Assembly (NCBI RefSeq): GCF_910592395.1 | Contig: NC_088311.1 | Location: 4,280,501 to 4,344,500 of the forward strand | Direction of reading: 5' to 3' | DNA length: 64,000 nt | Source of the DNA: Lineus longissimus | Lineage: Eukaryota; Nemertea; Pilidiophora; Heteronemertea; Lineidae | Part shown: piece by piece, positions 47,701 through 60,918 of the stretch | Layout: every line of letters begins with the position of its first letter | How positions within the stretch are numbered: position 1 is the first letter of the stretch | Translations under genes and position numbers: made by a program | Notes under the pieces: generated by a model | What the model saw: only the letters and a program-made list of their open reading frames with translations | Database searches by the model: none | Told to the model about the DNA's origin: nothing

Positions 47701-50700
47701 TATTTCTTCCAGACCAGTATCCCCTCCCCAGTCGAGAGGTTCTGTTAATACAGAACGTCGAGGGTCTGTTAATTACACTCCTGAGCGGAGAGGGTGAGAG
47801 ACATTCTAACATGCTTTGCATGTACATACTCATACTAGCTGGATTTGGTTTCGTTTTACTCTTTGAGGACTGGTGCTAGTTAAAAAATCCAGGAAATATC
47901 ATTTTAGCCCTAAAAAACAACCAAAACACAAAAGAAACCATGAAGTGATCAGTAGGTTGTGTCAGTTGTTTCTGCATCGCTTTTCGAAACACTTTCTCCG
48001 CCCAGCACTGAGTCAGTCCTCAAGGGTAAAAGCTGTTCATGTTATGTGCTGACTATCACTAATTGATTGTCCTGTTAAATATTGCTTGACTTTTTGAAAT
48101 CAGTCCTCCAAATGACCCACATGGCTTGGTTGTATGAAGTCTTTTTGCTAAAGCAGTCCCTGAAGAAGATATTGTAAAGGTACATGTACATGTGTGCACT
48201 TGTCAGGTTACATTTGTACATGTATCAAATGTCCAGTTAATGTGGTGAATGGTTCCATCTTTGGATCTCTGTACTCCTGTACATGTACCGCAGTCTTTGT
48301 ACATGTACATGTACCACAGTCTTTGTACATGTACATGTACCACAGTCTTTGTACATGTACATGTAGCCGTGTTTGTTGGGTTATCAATTTATTGTTCATG
48401 TTAGAAATTCTAATCTGTTTTGATTATTAAATTCGTTACTTAGTTTAGGTCTTAGAAAAGAAAAGAAGGACGTTTCCTTTGTATTGTGGGGCCTCCATTG
48501 ACAGATGCCTCACCTTGAATATCACAAAGACTGCCTTCTTTCATGACTTTATGCATAACCTCTCTAATCAAGATGCCACTCTAGCAAGGCTTGAATTGCG
48601 TGTGGAATTTTTTTCTAGCTCTTGGCATGCTCGGTCTATGAATAGCATGAACATTGACCTACTCGTGGCATTTGGAGACCCAATGAAGGAATCAGAAACT
48701 ATATTGGTTTCGTGAAAAGTCTTTCTACAGTGTAATGCAATGTACGATGTCAGTATTAAAGAGTTGGTATCACTGGAACATAGCATGATCTTTTATGTGA
48801 TTATTACATCTATCCTGTTCCAGATCCAAACAAATCGAGAGGGTTGACATCCAAAAAGAATTAGATAAAAGAAAAGGTGGAAAGGATTTGATAAACTTAG
48901 TTGTGATAGGTAAGAAAAAAATTGTGATGATCGGGCTTCAGTCTTCCTGAAATTTCAAGTCGTGACCAAAACAGCCTTGCATCACAAGCAAAAATCAGCA
49001 TTGGCGATAAGCATTAGTTTGACCATTGGCAGCGCACGATGGTTAATAGGCATTTCCCCTTCCTGGCCACCGAAATCCCATGCCCAAGATGTCCCTTTTA
49101 AGAGAAGTCCTACTGCTTTTTCTCAACTTCATTTTCTTCTTGCAGGCCATGTAGATGCAGGAAAGAGTACGCTGATGGGACATGTGCTATATCAGCTTGG
49201 CTTTGTTGGGAAGAGAGCTATGCACAAGTATGAACAGGAGTCGAAAAAGATGGGAAAGGCATCTTTTGCTTATGCCTGGGTGCTAGATGAGACGGAAGAG
49301 GAAAGGTAAGAAAACGTTTTATATCCATTTTGATGTCTAGTTCTTGCTTTGCCTGGTTGTCGCGTACATGTCATGGCTGACTGACTATCAACACTAGCAA
49401 AGGCAGTAGTCTTTCTGTTTGTTTTGTCCCAGTTCAGCTGGTTGACAGGGGAAATGTGACGATGTCAGGTCACTTCAGATCTTAGTCTTTGAAAAAACTT
49501 ACTTTACTTGCATGTACAGGACACGCGGTGTGACAATGGACGTTGCTCAAACTCGTTTCCAAACTGACACGAAAATGGTGACACTCTTGGACGCTCCAGG
49601 TCACAAAGATTTCATCCCAAATATGATTACTGGTGCTGCTCAGGCCGACGTTGCCATTCTCGTAGTCAATGCAACGAAGGGCGAGTTCGAGACTGGCTTC
49701 GAGATGGGTGGACAGACGCGTGAACATGCTCTCCTGGTGCGGTCATTAGGTAGGTATTAAACTCAATACTCAACTCTCACATTGCCAATTCTGTCCATAT
49801 TGGATCCCAATACTGTTTGAGGGTTTTTATTTATTTTAAACGAAACAACTCCTGGGGTGTGATTCAGAGGGGAAGAATCGCAAAGCCCCATCTGTCCTTA
49901 GTGATGATGGAGCTGTTGGGCTGAGTGTGGAGGTGGTAGTTCAGATTGCTTGTCATAGTATCATGCCTAGGAATGCAGGTTTGTGCAGCGATGACCTCCT
50001 TTGGGTTGTGTGGCTTTCTAGCCAGTCACAGGAAAATTTCGGTATCTTTGTGTACTTGCTATTATAGGCTATTGCTCTGAGGGGATTGGTATGGATGTGG
50101 GGATAGGGATTTGATTCCGAGTGCTAATATTGTGCATATATTGTTGCAGGTGTTTCCCAGATTGCTGTTGCCATCAATAAAATGGATACCGTCGGCTGGG
50201 ATCAAGGGCGTTATAATGAAATAGTTAAAAAACTAGGCCAGTTTTTAAAACAGGCGGGTTTCAAAGAAGCTGATTTATCTTTTGTGCCATGTAGCGGACT
50301 GAATGGTGAAAACCTCACAGAGTGTAAAGATCCTGTTCTAAAATCTTGGTACAGCGGTCCGACACTTATTCAACAAATAGGTAAGGTTTACAGACAGATA
50401 ATTGCTTTGTTGTCAGTATACTCTAAACTCGTGCAAATACTGAACGAAAACATCCTATCATGAGCTCAAGACTTGATATGTCCACTCCATCCATTGCAGA
50501 CAAATTCCGAGCCCCAGATCGTCCAATGGATAGGCCTTTTAGGATGTGTGTGGCAGATATTTTCAAGGGCATGGGCAGTGGGTTTACTGTGACGGGGAAA
50601 ATCGAAGCTGGAAGTGTTCAGTGTGGAGATCGTATACTTGCCATGCCAATAGGAGAACCTGCTACAGTCAAAGGTTGGTCTTCGTTGAATTTTCTCTGAA

Positions 50701-52405
50701 GTTTTGCTGGTGCTGTGAAACTTCTGTTGGGGAGTTGGGCACAAAACTCTCTCACAAACCATCCCTGCTCTTGCAAACCACATGTAGAGAAATAAAAACA
50801 AATTGATATGTTTGATTTGGTTGTAAACATTTCCACTATGAGTTAAAATCACTTCTTAGCTGTAAATCTGGAAATGGAGAGTATATCAAAGACGAGTCAT
50901 CTATACGTATTGAGAAATGACTATAGTTCCCTGTTCTCTTCTAAACTATGAAAGTGTCTGACCCCGACACCACGAACTAGTAAAGAATTGTTGAAAAGTC
51001 TGTTGTCTTTGGTGTAAAACCATGTATGCACTATTGCTTTATTTGAACTTTGCAGGTATTGCCTTGGATGAAGAAGTAGTACCATGTGCCGTGGCTGGAG
51101 ATTATACCTCACTTACAATTACTGGCATCGACCAGGACAGAGTGAACGTTGGCTCTATTTTATGTGATGTCGTTACACCTATTCAGGCCACCACCAGGAT
51201 TCAAGCCAGAGTAGTGATTTTCAACATTGACGTGCCTCTCACTAAAGGCTTCCCAGTAAGTCTGATTCTTATATTGAGTTGAGGACTGAGTGAGTCAACG
51301 AGAACATTTTTTGACTTTGTAAAGAATATTGGGCAAATGAAAGTAGGAGGAAACTGGAGACCCCAGAGGAAACCTCGGCTGACGAAGAGAGTCCCCGTTA
51401 ATGTGTACCCAATCCTGGACACCAGAGGTGACAGGCCTTGATGTTTCCACTGCACATCTCAGATAGCCCTAGTGAATTTCAGGCAAAACCCTAACCCTGT
51501 GCTGGTGTCGACTATCAGTAATGTAAGTTCTGATGTCTGATACATTATTTTGCAGGTTGTGTTCCATTATCAGACAATAACGGAACAGGCACACATCAAG
51601 AAACTCATCAGTCAACTTCACAAGAGTACTGGCGAAGTGATTAAAAAGAGACCAAGGTAAGATCCACTGATCCAGACCAAGATTCTCAACTGGAACATGA
51701 GCAAACAGTATCTGTGTCGCACAGGATAAAACTGGAGTCTGAGGAGGACACCTGCATGCATTGATGTTACCCTATCACAGTCCTCTCCAAAGTGGATCAT
51801 AAATGTCAATGACTACATGTGCTACTGGGTAAATGTTTACATGTGCTACTGGGTAAATGTTTTCATTGCCTCCTCTTTTTAGATGTCTGGTCAAAAATTC
51901 TAATGCTGTGATAGAAATCGAGTTGAGTCGGCCAATTTGTGTTGAACTCTACAAGGACTATAAGGATCTGGGTCGCTTCATGTTACGATACGGTGGTTCG
52001 ACGATAGCAGCTGGACTTGTCACTGAGGTAGGTATTCTATGTCCGTGGTCAGCCTCTGATGGTGATTGACAGCAAAATCCGTAACTTATTGAGCAATGTG
52101 ATAATTAAGAATATACAATAAGCACCCAAGTGCAATTTCCAAGTAAGCCGAACTGGGGTGATTGGTCGTTGGCCAGGACACTCATGTCACCACAACATTT
52201 AAGTCCCTGTGCAGAAAAACACTTGAGACTTGACAGTTTTCAAAGAACCCTTTCAGACTCTTCATTGTTTGACAAACTGGTATCTCACTCTGTGAACGTA
52301 TGATTTGTACATCATAACAGAAAGCCATCAAGTATTTACTCTCTGCCTACTAAATGATACTCTGTATTTCAGATTCTGCCAGGCAAATCCAAACAGACGG
52401 AATGA
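41739..52405 (+). CDS. HBS1L: HBS1-like translational GTPase with SKI7-like cassette exon
   Basis: Seventeen exons sum to 4020 nt (1339 aa), in frame: 41739-41781, 43359-43424, 43818-43985, 44287-44421, 44568-44630, 44973-46712, 46954-47317, 47713-47793, 48824-48909, 49146-49305, 49520-49749, 50150-50380, 50500-50673, 51056-51255, 51556-51656, 51883-52027, 52373-52405. The start MSRHRNVRS and [13 protein letters not shown] are typical of HBS1, followed by the HBS1 N-terminal domain (93-137) and a disordered region. The GTPase is EF1A-like: GHVDAGKST (G1), RGVTM (G2), DAPGH (G3), NKMD (G4), then two beta-barrel domains. HBS1 with Pelota rescues stalled ribosomes in the cytosol. Exon 6 (580 codons) is phase 1-1, so it can be skipped in frame, and it resembles the SKI7 isoform exon of vertebrate HBS1L. 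Its acceptor at 44973 is less certain than the other sites. Confidence 0.9.
41921..42135. repeat. G/C-run palindrome cluster in HBS1 intron 1
   Basis: Three units of the form G5-6, short loop, C5-6, AA, C6-7 occur at 41936, 42006 and 42061, the first being the perfect palindrome GGGGGAGCTCCCCC. A G8 run follows at 42127. The open frame across it is compositional. Confidence 0.75.
44345..44506 (+). repeat. Partial tandem duplication of HBS1 exon 4 and its donor
   Basis: The last 75 bases of exon 4 (from ATTCTTGTTGACAC through AATAAGCAAG) recur immediately downstream at about 44432-44506, ending GATAAGCAAG|GTACAT. The second copy is still open in the sense frame ([20 protein letters not shown]) but has no acceptor, and it is out of frame when read through from the first. 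Confidence 0.85.
44973..46712 (+). CDS. HBS1L: SKI7-like cassette exon of HBS1L (exon 6)
   Basis: This 1740-nt exon is symmetric (phase 1 to phase 1). It encodes low-complexity sequence with eight spaced motifs of the form S-L-[SA]-x-L-[AS] (near 45490, 45575, 45718, 45803, 46015, 46087, 46159 and 46222), the last four within SLADLASxHQ-type repeats. At 46466-46498 it has [11 protein letters not shown], close to the R/K-x3-F-x3-L exosome-binding motif described for human HBS1LV3/SKI7. At 46652-46672 it has PSPDDIV, a conserved HBS1/SKI7 motif. In vertebrates the SKI7 function comes from an alternative HBS1L isoform that joins exosome and SKI complex; that this exon does so here is inference. 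Confidence 0.7.
48180..48366. repeat. TACATGTA-rich 26-bp minisatellite in HBS1 intron 8
   Basis: The unit CAGTCTTTGTACATGTACAT plus GTACCA starts at 48291, 48317 and 48343, an exact 26-bp period. The GTACATGTACATGTAC core is a perfect palindrome, and further copies flank the array. Confidence 0.85.
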
Positions 52406-53199
52406 GGACTTGATGTGTTCAAGAGTGACTGTGCTACAGCCTACAGGGTCTGTCAACGTCTTGGTGGAAGAGGTGGTGGGCTCAAAACTTCTGATATTCT
52501 TGAGAGACTTCAAGTCAGAACTGGTTGTGCTTCCAAAGTGTTTAAATATGTATTTATTATGATTTTACTTTGAAGATGACGCTTGAAGCTAGTGTCGTTT
52601 GGGTGGCTCTCCATTATTTGTGCAAGTTGTACAGGATATTATTCACGTAAATTATGTACATTTCACACATCTTGCCAAAACTAGGTTTGCTTGGCTCTTC
52701 ACTTGTCCAATGTAATGGATGGCCCCTAAAACCTCACCCAAAGCTATAACTTACAGCCAAGTGTTGGAGTACCTGTAATTCATTGGATAGCACAAGCAGT
52801 ATTGCACATGTACATGTATGGACTACAAGACCTGCATTATCTCAGCATTGGACTTAGACCGTAGCTGTCCTTGTGTTGAACTGTGTAGTACTCAAAAGAT
52901 TAGGTTTCATCGTTACACAATCCTGTATCTCCGTTGATGGTAAACACATTTGTACTAAGTACAAATCAGATACCCCTTGGAGGCTTTCCTGTGTTGACTG
53001 TTTCACTCTCCTTTAAACTAAAAACCCTCCACATGAATGACTATGGTATGAACACACTGAAGCTACACTCTGTTGTACGAGTGGCTCCAAATGAAGAATG
53101 CCTGTATGTATTGAAGAAAATAAACAAATTCATGAAATGATCCCGTTGTTCTCTGTTGTTGTTTTGTTCAGAGAGAAAAGCTGTGGGAGTGCCATCACA
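52406..53199 (+). other. HBS1 3' UTR / downstream region
   Basis: No coding feature is supported. A plus-strand AATAAA at about 53119 is a candidate polyA signal. Confidence 0.4.
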
Positions 53200-55835
53200 T
53201 TGGGTAACCCTGTCACGAGACAAAATGGTGCCAGGCATTCCAATTGTCCTTGCAAACACGGTGAGGGAGCGATAAGATCGTCAAAACCAGACCAAGAGGG
53301 TCCTGGCTGTCCCAATACTTGCTAACGCTGAGGATGAGATGAAAGTTGCTACCAGCTGACCAAGCAGGAGCCGTCTCATCCAAACTTGTCCCCAACAAGG
53401 TGCCAAGACTCTAGAGTGGCACCATGCCAACAAGTGTACAAAGATGAGACTCGCAACAAAACCAAATGGTACCTGTCCTTGCCAACATGGTGGAAGGAAT
53501 GAGACTCTTCGCAAGAGCGAATTGGCCGTCTTGTCAACACCGTCTCATGAAGACTGTCACAACCGGACCGAATGGGACCTGCTGCACTGTCCCACCATCC
53601 TGCAAACGTTGTATGTATGAGAGATTAGACAGTTACAACCAGTACGAATGTGAGGTGACAACTCGGCCGTCTTGATATCATTGTAAGGGAGATATAAGAC
53701 CGAATTGGTCTTGGCTGCTCCAACGTGTCGCCATGAGACTGCCACAACCAAGCCAAACCTGCCAACTCCACTATCCCGCCAACAACGGGAGAGCGATGAG
53801 ATCGACAGCCACACGGCGTGATCTAGAGTGATGGGAATGTCAACATCAGACAAAATAATCACTGACTACTCCATGCCGACTGCCTTACCAATATAGTGAA
53901 AGAGGTGGACCAGCTGACCAAGCCAGGACACGGTTGGCTATTCTAACGTGTGTCACCGAGACAGTGAGAGCGACGAGATTGTCACAACCATACGCAGTGG
54001 GACCTTGGTGCCCCTTCATCTTGCCAACACTGAGGGAGATGGGCCTGTCACAATCAGACAAAATCTTCCCAGACTTTTCTTGCAGCCTTTCCAACACAGT
54101 GAGGGAGGTAGAAGAGTCACAACCTGGTGACGGAGAGATTAGAATGTCATAGCCATACCGAATTGGTCAGGGCAGTTCATCCACCGTCTTGCCAGCACCG
54201 TCTAGCTAACTATCCCACCATCTTGCCAACACTGTACATGTACGAGAGATGAGGCAGTTACAACCACACCGAATGTGACGTGACAGCTCCGCCGTCTTGA
54301 TATCATGGTGAGAGAGATAATACTATCACAACTATACCGAATTGGTCCTTGGTGCTCCAACGTGTCGCCAACACGGTGAGACGAATCGAGCAAGGCAGCT
54401 CCATCATCTGCTAACACGGTGATGGATATGACGCTGCTTCAACAAGACCAAATTATTCACCGTCTTGTCATCACGTTGAGAAAGATAAGACGACTAGACT
54501 GTCACAAATCACTTCGAATGGGACCTGCGGGCTGCCCATACATCCTGTCAATACAGCGAGAGAGATGGGACTGTCTCAATCAGACGAAATCATCCCTCAC
54601 TGCTCCACAGCCTTTCCACCACAGTGAGAGAGGTGGAACAGTCTCGACCAACAGACCGAACGAGGCATGACTGCCATGTGTCGCCGACATAGAGGAACAG
54701 ATTGGACTACCACAACTATTAAAGGCATTGGCATCTCCACCGTCTTACCCACGAGAGATATCGTACCGTCACAACAAGACCAAATGGGACCTGGCTTCCC
54801 CACCGTCCTTGCCAACAGGGTGAGAGCGACACGACTGTCACAAACAGACTGAGTGGGACATGGATTCCCAATCATCTTGGTAACAGAGTATTAGAAGGCT
54901 GAATGAAGCAGTCAGAACGAGCTGACCCAACAAGGAAGGACTTGACTGCTCTACGTGTCGCTGTGATGGTTAGAGAGATGATACTGACACAACCATATCG
55001 AACGGCAATTGTCGGCTCATCCGTATTGCGCCACCATGCTGAGAGAGGGAGAAGACTGTCACAACCAGACCAAAAATGAGGCCTTTCCACCACACTGCCA
55101 GAGATGATATTGCCACGATCAGACCAAATCTGCCAAGGCAGATAAGACTGTCATAGCCTAGCTGCACAATCATCTTGCCAACATTGTACATGTACGTCTT
55201 GAAGAGAGAGCTAACACCTTCGATACCAGACCAAATGAGGAATGGTTTACCCACCGTCTTGTCAACGCGAATCGGCCGTGGCATCTCCACCGTCTTTGCC
55301 ATTAGCGGACCGAACCAGGGCCTGTCTGCTCCAACGTGTCACCGACACGGTGCGATAGATGAGACTGCCACAACCACACCAAATTGCTCATGGGAGCACA
55401 ACCATTTGCCAACACACCGAGAAGATGAGACTGTCGCAACCTGATCATCGAATGGGAATTGGCATGTGCACTACCTTGCATTCAGCACGATGAGAGAGAT
55501 AAGACCATCACAACCTGATCAAATGGGACGTCTTGCCAAAACGCTGAGAGAGATGATATTTTCATAACCAATCCAAATCGGCCATTGCAGCTCCACCCTC
55601 TTGCGATCATGGTGAGACAGATAAGGTTGTCACAGACAGACCAAATGACACCTGCTTTTCCACCTTCCAGCCAACACGGTGGAATGAACAAGTCGGTCAC
55701 AACCAGACTGGGCTGGAGCTGGCTGCCCCACACTCTTGCCAACACGGTGAGAGGGATGAAACAAACGGCTGACCAAACAAGTATTACCAGGGGTTGGCTG
55801 CTCCAACCCGTCGCCAATGCGACGATAGAGAACAA
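53200..55835 (+). repeat. Degenerate satellite array, unit about 68 bp, forward orientation
   Basis: The whole stretch is built from diverged copies of a unit containing CACGGTGAGAGAGATGAGAC, TGTCACAACCAGACCAAATG and GGACCTGGCTGCTCCACCGT, then CTTGCCAA. Spacing is irregular, roughly 65-100 bp. The many 60-100-codon open frames on both strands have no common reading frame and are not genes. Confidence 0.85.
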
Positions 55836-56039
55836 AAAAGTATAAGATCTTTGATACTGATTCCATCAAGATGGAACAATCGATTTTTGAGATTTGCAAA
55901 ATAAATGCAAGAGAATGGGACGCACTGTATAACCTTGAGGACAAAATGTTTTGCCAATCTTACAGTAGAACACACCTGCCAGTATGCTGCATGTAAGCTG
56001 CCTTCTCATGAACTATGGTGCGGGGTGAGACAGTGGAGC

Positions 56040-56450
56040 TGCTAGGCCTCATTCAGTCTGGGTAACAGTGGCTGTCCCTTCTGGGTGATAATAATTATGG
56101 AGGTGCCCGGCCTGATTTGGTCTTGTTCTGATTGTCCCAGCCTTATCTTTCTGACCGTGTTGGTAAGACGGCGGGGCAGCTGGCCATATTCCATTCGGTC
56201 AGGTTGAGATTATCTCAGCTCTCGTCTGGTTGTGACAGTCTCATCTCGCAGACGTCGATTGGCAGGACTGTGGAGCTGGCAATTTCTATTTGGTCTGGTT
56301 GTGACAGTCTCAACTCTCTCACCACGATGGCAAGACGATGGAGCTGCCTGTTGCATTTAGTCTGGTTGTGACAGTCTCATCTCGCAGACGTCGATTAGCA
56401 GGACTGTGGAGCTGGCTATTCCTCAGTGTCTTTTTCTCTCACCGTTTTCG
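56040..56450 (-). repeat. Same satellite, inverted orientation
   Basis: Here the unit runs on the minus strand (CTGGTTGTGACAGTCTCATC, ACTCTCTCACCACGATGGCAAG, GACGATGGAGCTG). A spacer of about 200 bp (55836-56039) separates it from the forward array, giving a large imperfect inverted repeat. Confidence 0.8.
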
Positions 56451-57381
56451 CAAAATGGCAGAAAGGCAACATTTGGCTTGGTTGTGCATGAACTACGTCA
56501 GGTACAACTAGTTGAGACAATTTCCAAAGCGGTCTCCCAATGTGATGGGTTGTGACATTGTCTCTGTAAGTCACAACATGCACTGGACATGGTTTCTCAG
56601 CGAGTCAAGGAGTCTCATGAAATTTCCAGGATGGTGTGGACACAAGCTCATGTTTATAAAGGCCTTCAACCATGTCTCATCAGATTTCCAAGCTGGTGTG
56701 ACAGGAAAATCTGTCCAAGGGACAAATTATTTTATCACATGCTTTTTTTTTTCTTATCAGTAAAGATGCGAAAAACCCAATTATCTTTGTAACAATATCA
56801 TTTATTGAAATATTACTGTCAACCCATCACAAAAATAATTAAAAGTAAACAATTTGTTGCCATCTTTCACCCAGTGATTCTTTATTACGGAATGATCAGT
56901 ATATCAGCTTTGCTGCCATTATACCTGTAATGATAGCATAATCAACCATAAACCACAATTCCAGTGACTATACGCCCTGATATTCTGCCAAAAATCATTG
57001 GAATGCACATGGCTTAGGGCACTTGGCATAATATTGAAAGGGTGTAAAGTTTTGGCTTTTAATGGCAAACAATCAAAATCTTTCACTTGAAAAGACAATC
57101 AATGCATTACATGTATCTTACATCTCAGGCCCATAGTAATGTAAAAGGGTTCACAAGGATCAAGGTTTGTTCAGAAAGGACATCCATTCTGTACTGCTGA
57201 AGTGGTGCAGTTACAGGTACATATCCATTACATCTCCTACATTAGCCAAGGCCTCTCAGCCCTCTCAACTGACATTTAACTCATGTGGAAAGACAAGCTC
57301 TATCCATTCATTATTAGTTGTAAATCAAACTCAAATCTGTTTGGGAAAATCAGCTTTCTTTGTAAATGACTGTCACATCTG
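56451..57381. other. RIDA 3' flank, no gene seen
   Basis: AT-rich sequence holding several minus-strand AATAAA hexamers (for example near 56803), consistent with a RIDA 3' UTR. No other coding unit could be supported. Confidence 0.4.
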
Positions 57382-58663
57382 TTACTGGTCTTGTATGTCC
57401 CCTACGATTGCAACAGCCTCTATCTCAACTTTTCCAAGCTGAAAATAATAAAATCATAATCAGTACAACGATGCAGATCTGCACAAGATGCAAACACAAT
57501 CATTCTGGTCACAAAAACATAAAGTTCAGTTCAAAAGTTGCCGTTACATTCTAATGCATGGTTCAAAGATCAAATTCATTTTATTAGATATTTTCCATTT
57601 TCAAAATGTCCGTATTGAAGTATCATGTTTTGCCAACATCCATGATAGAAATTTATATTGACAAGAAGAAAAAAGTACAATGATCCTACCTTTGGTAGTG
57701 CCGCACACTGAAAGGCAGCTCGAGCAGGATATGGTACTTTGAAAACTGTAAAAGAAATTGAACAAAATACATAACAAGGGTATCCAGATAATAGCCAACT
57801 GTGAACTGGGAGCAAAACAATGAAACTTTGTCAAATAGAAATTTTACCATAGCTGGCCTTCCCTGTACACTAATTCTTTTAGCAATCTTTGAGCCATCAT
57901 TTATTTTAAGCCAAATAAACTTGAGTTATTTCTTCAATGGTAGGCTTTCAGTGATAAACTAACAAACATGTGAGAAAGGACAGTGACAAATCCGAATTCT
58001 CAAGCAATTTAAGCTGTAGACAGATGCAAATATTTGACTCACATCCTGCATATATATCATTCACTGCCTTGTAGTCATTCAAATCTGCCAAGAGAATTGT
58101 TGTTTTCACCACTACAAAAAAGAGAAAACATTGATCTTGAATGATCAACAGCTTTTTATGTTTTTAGATTACATAAACATACACGTACCAGGTACCTTTA
58201 GCAGTATAGTAAATGTTACTTTGATTTACATGGCAAACAGCACACATTTGTACTTGCGGGTAGGTATTATTTATACAGAACCATACATGTTCTTTCAGGC
58301 AATATCAGAAGTGTGGCGACATCACATTTACCCTGGTTGTAAGATGAACCTGCAGCCTCAAGTATCGCTCCCATATTTGTAAGCGCCTGCTTGGTCTGCT
58401 CAGCAACATCGTCACTAATGAAGTCCATAGTTTCAGGATTGAGACCCAGCTGACCAGAGATGTAGAGGGTCTCATTCACTTGGACTGCCTGACTGAAAAT
58501 AAAATGGGAGCATTGATTTGGATTTTGCGATTAACCTTGGACGAAACAGCTAACAGGGTGGTCGTTTTTGGCGGTTTTGACAGAAACAGGCAAATTACCT
58601 GTATGGTCCAATGGCAGCTGGGGCCTTTGCAGAGGCAATAACACGACGAATTATGCCTGCCAT
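57382..58663 (-). CDS. RIDA: RIDA, 2-iminobutanoate/2-iminopropanoate deaminase
   Basis: Five exons join to 408 nt (135 aa, the usual family length): 58599-58663, 58332-58492, 58043-58111, 57690-57745, 57382-57438, with all phases consistent. RidA/UK114 proteins hydrolyse reactive enamine/imine intermediates released by PLP enzymes, in cytosol or mitochondria, as trimers. Visible marks are IGPYSQAV near the N-terminus, YISGQLGLNPET, the VVKTTILLADLNDY block, the substrate-binding arginine in YPARAAFQ (the Arg105-107 position of the family) and the C-terminal VEIEAVAI. The start MAGIIRRVIASAKAPAAIGP matches the usual N-terminus. The gene converges on HBS1L across the satellite region. Confidence 0.95.
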
Positions 58664-60918
58664 CCCTAAATCGTTTGAAAAAAGATGTTTAGGTAGCACA
58701 AACTTTCGGCAAAATTGGCAACTTTTGGTATTCAGCAACGCACAGAAGTACCAATACGAAGCGCCACCTCAAGGAAATTGACGACACTAAACGTCCGCAT
58801 GAAGACAATCCGAGACTAGGTTGTGACTTCAGTTACATCATGGAAGTTGTGTTTCCAGGCTGGATTAAGGACTTTTGGACAGGGTCTGATCGAAGAGGGT
58901 CTGATCGAAGGGGGCGTTGGGTCTGAACCCAGCTCCTGATCTCAATTTCAGTCGTCACAGGGGCTGGGGGTGCATCCCCAATAGCAGCAGATGAGAACTC
59001 AAGACTTTGTAGTTTACATAAATAATACTGAGATCCAACCTGCCAAATTCTCCACCCCTCAGGCACAGACCAGGCTCTGCCATCCCCGGTTATAGCTTTA
59101 CTTCACTGAAGGCAATGAACAGACAAATTCATAAAATAAGCAACACCAAGGCCAATGGTACAGTTGTGATGTTACAGGAAATACCAGTCCATTGTTATAG
59201 GTTATTTAGGGGTAGCAAGTGCCCATACTGCATGTAAGTGGCCAAGGTAACCAATTGAGGATGGACGTTATCCTGGCGAATTGGAATTAACCACCCAAAA
59301 TGACAAAGAAGCTGGTCAATGGACTGTGTCTTCCTGTGATACATACATACAACAAGGATCCCATTGCCTACAGTGAGCATGATTATTTATTCTATCACAG
59401 AGAAAATAAGCATGAATATTATGTACATGATTCAAAATCTCAAATCCATTATCTAATAAGAATCAGAGCTCTGCTCTATTGCATGATTCTGTGAACACAG
59501 AACACATTGGTATTACTGGAAGAATTGGAACTATAGGCAAGGAAAACTATAGGCTGAAGCCAGGTAGGTCAGACAGATAAACGCTTACAGCACGGGATTT
59601 TGACAACATTTTAGCTCCACCCTTGAGGGTTTTGTAACACAGACTCTCTACCTCAGGTTCCATTCCTCAATGAAACATGACCCAATCCCTTATTCAACTG
59701 TGGATATTTATCAATTGAGACCAATTTGACCACCTGTAACTTGTCAGGAGCAAATTAAGTTAATTCATCTTGCTCTTGTCTATAGTCCCCTTGTAAGAAG
59801 AGTACATAGGCTACACAGCCGGAGGAAACCTTGCTTGTTTGCTCCCTTCACCCTGAGCGAGGATGAGGAGCAAATTAATTAAGTCCAGCCCGGATTTTCT
59901 CAGGATGGAGCTCACAAAGCCTAACAGTGTCTCCAAAGTGTTCACAACTAAATATTTTTTAAATGAAGACCAGCTCACGAAAGCCATCACAGTTCTATAA
60001 TCACATTTTCTACAACTACATATACATGTATATACATCATATTTTATATAACCTTCACGATCCTGACGTGATTGCCATTTTTACTATGAACAAATCTTTG
60101 GCACTTATTATTCTGTCATCTATATTAACCTTCCAAAATGATTAGCAAGAGCTTGATCAAAAGACGAGAATTTTCTTAACAAGATTGGATGCACTGAAAG
60201 ATTGGGAGAAAATCTTATCACGAAATCACTGTCTTGATTGACCGGCATCTATATTCTCCTTTTCAAAGACAATATCAGGCACCATCTCATGCCCTTCTTA
60301 TACTCTGACATAAGACACACTGTCAAGGCACCATCTTAACACAACAGACAAAAGGTCTCCCCTTAATTGCCATCATGACATGCCCAATTATAACATTCAA
60401 ACCTTAATGAGCAACGGAATAGGTCACGCAAAGTTTAACCCCCTATCGCCAATCTTAATCACATGCTGCTCTTGAATTCCTTTATAACATGACCAATTCA
60501 ATCCAATGAATAATTGAATACATAACATAAGTAAAAGTACGATATCAGAAGAATAAAGACTTGATAAAGAATCTTTAATAATTCTTGACTGAATGCATCC
60601 AATGCCAGTCTCAACTCCAGTAGAATTTGTCCAAATATATTATCAAAATTATGCCCATCATATTAAATGTTGATACACTACACAAGTATGATTAACCTAT
60701 AGTACTTGCTTACACTCTTAACTCACTATATAACTGACATTGTAACAACTATAGTCCCAAAATTATGCTCTTTGTACACAATGATTTGGATTTTTATAAA
60801 AGTTATGAAAACTGTCCCAATCCGTTATATTGTAAGCTATTCAGAACTGTGTTTTTGGGTGTAGAAACTCGGGAACCTTAACACTGCAAGATGAGTGTAG
60901 AATAACATGATAAGCTGA
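58664..60918. other. Intergenic between RIDA and TBC1D2-like gene
   Basis: This holds the RIDA upstream region and the 3' UTR of the TBC gene. A short direct repeat (GGTCTGATCGAAG twice) lies near 58885-58912. No open frame in it has domain or splice support. Confidence 0.4.

Noticed and set aside
53200-56460. Numerous 60-117-codon frames on both strands
   Set aside because: They come from the degenerate satellite and share no consistent frame or protein motif.
58833-59066. 77-codon minus-strand frame upstream of RIDA
   Set aside because: RIDA already has a full-length start at 58663, and this frame shows no targeting-peptide or splice link.
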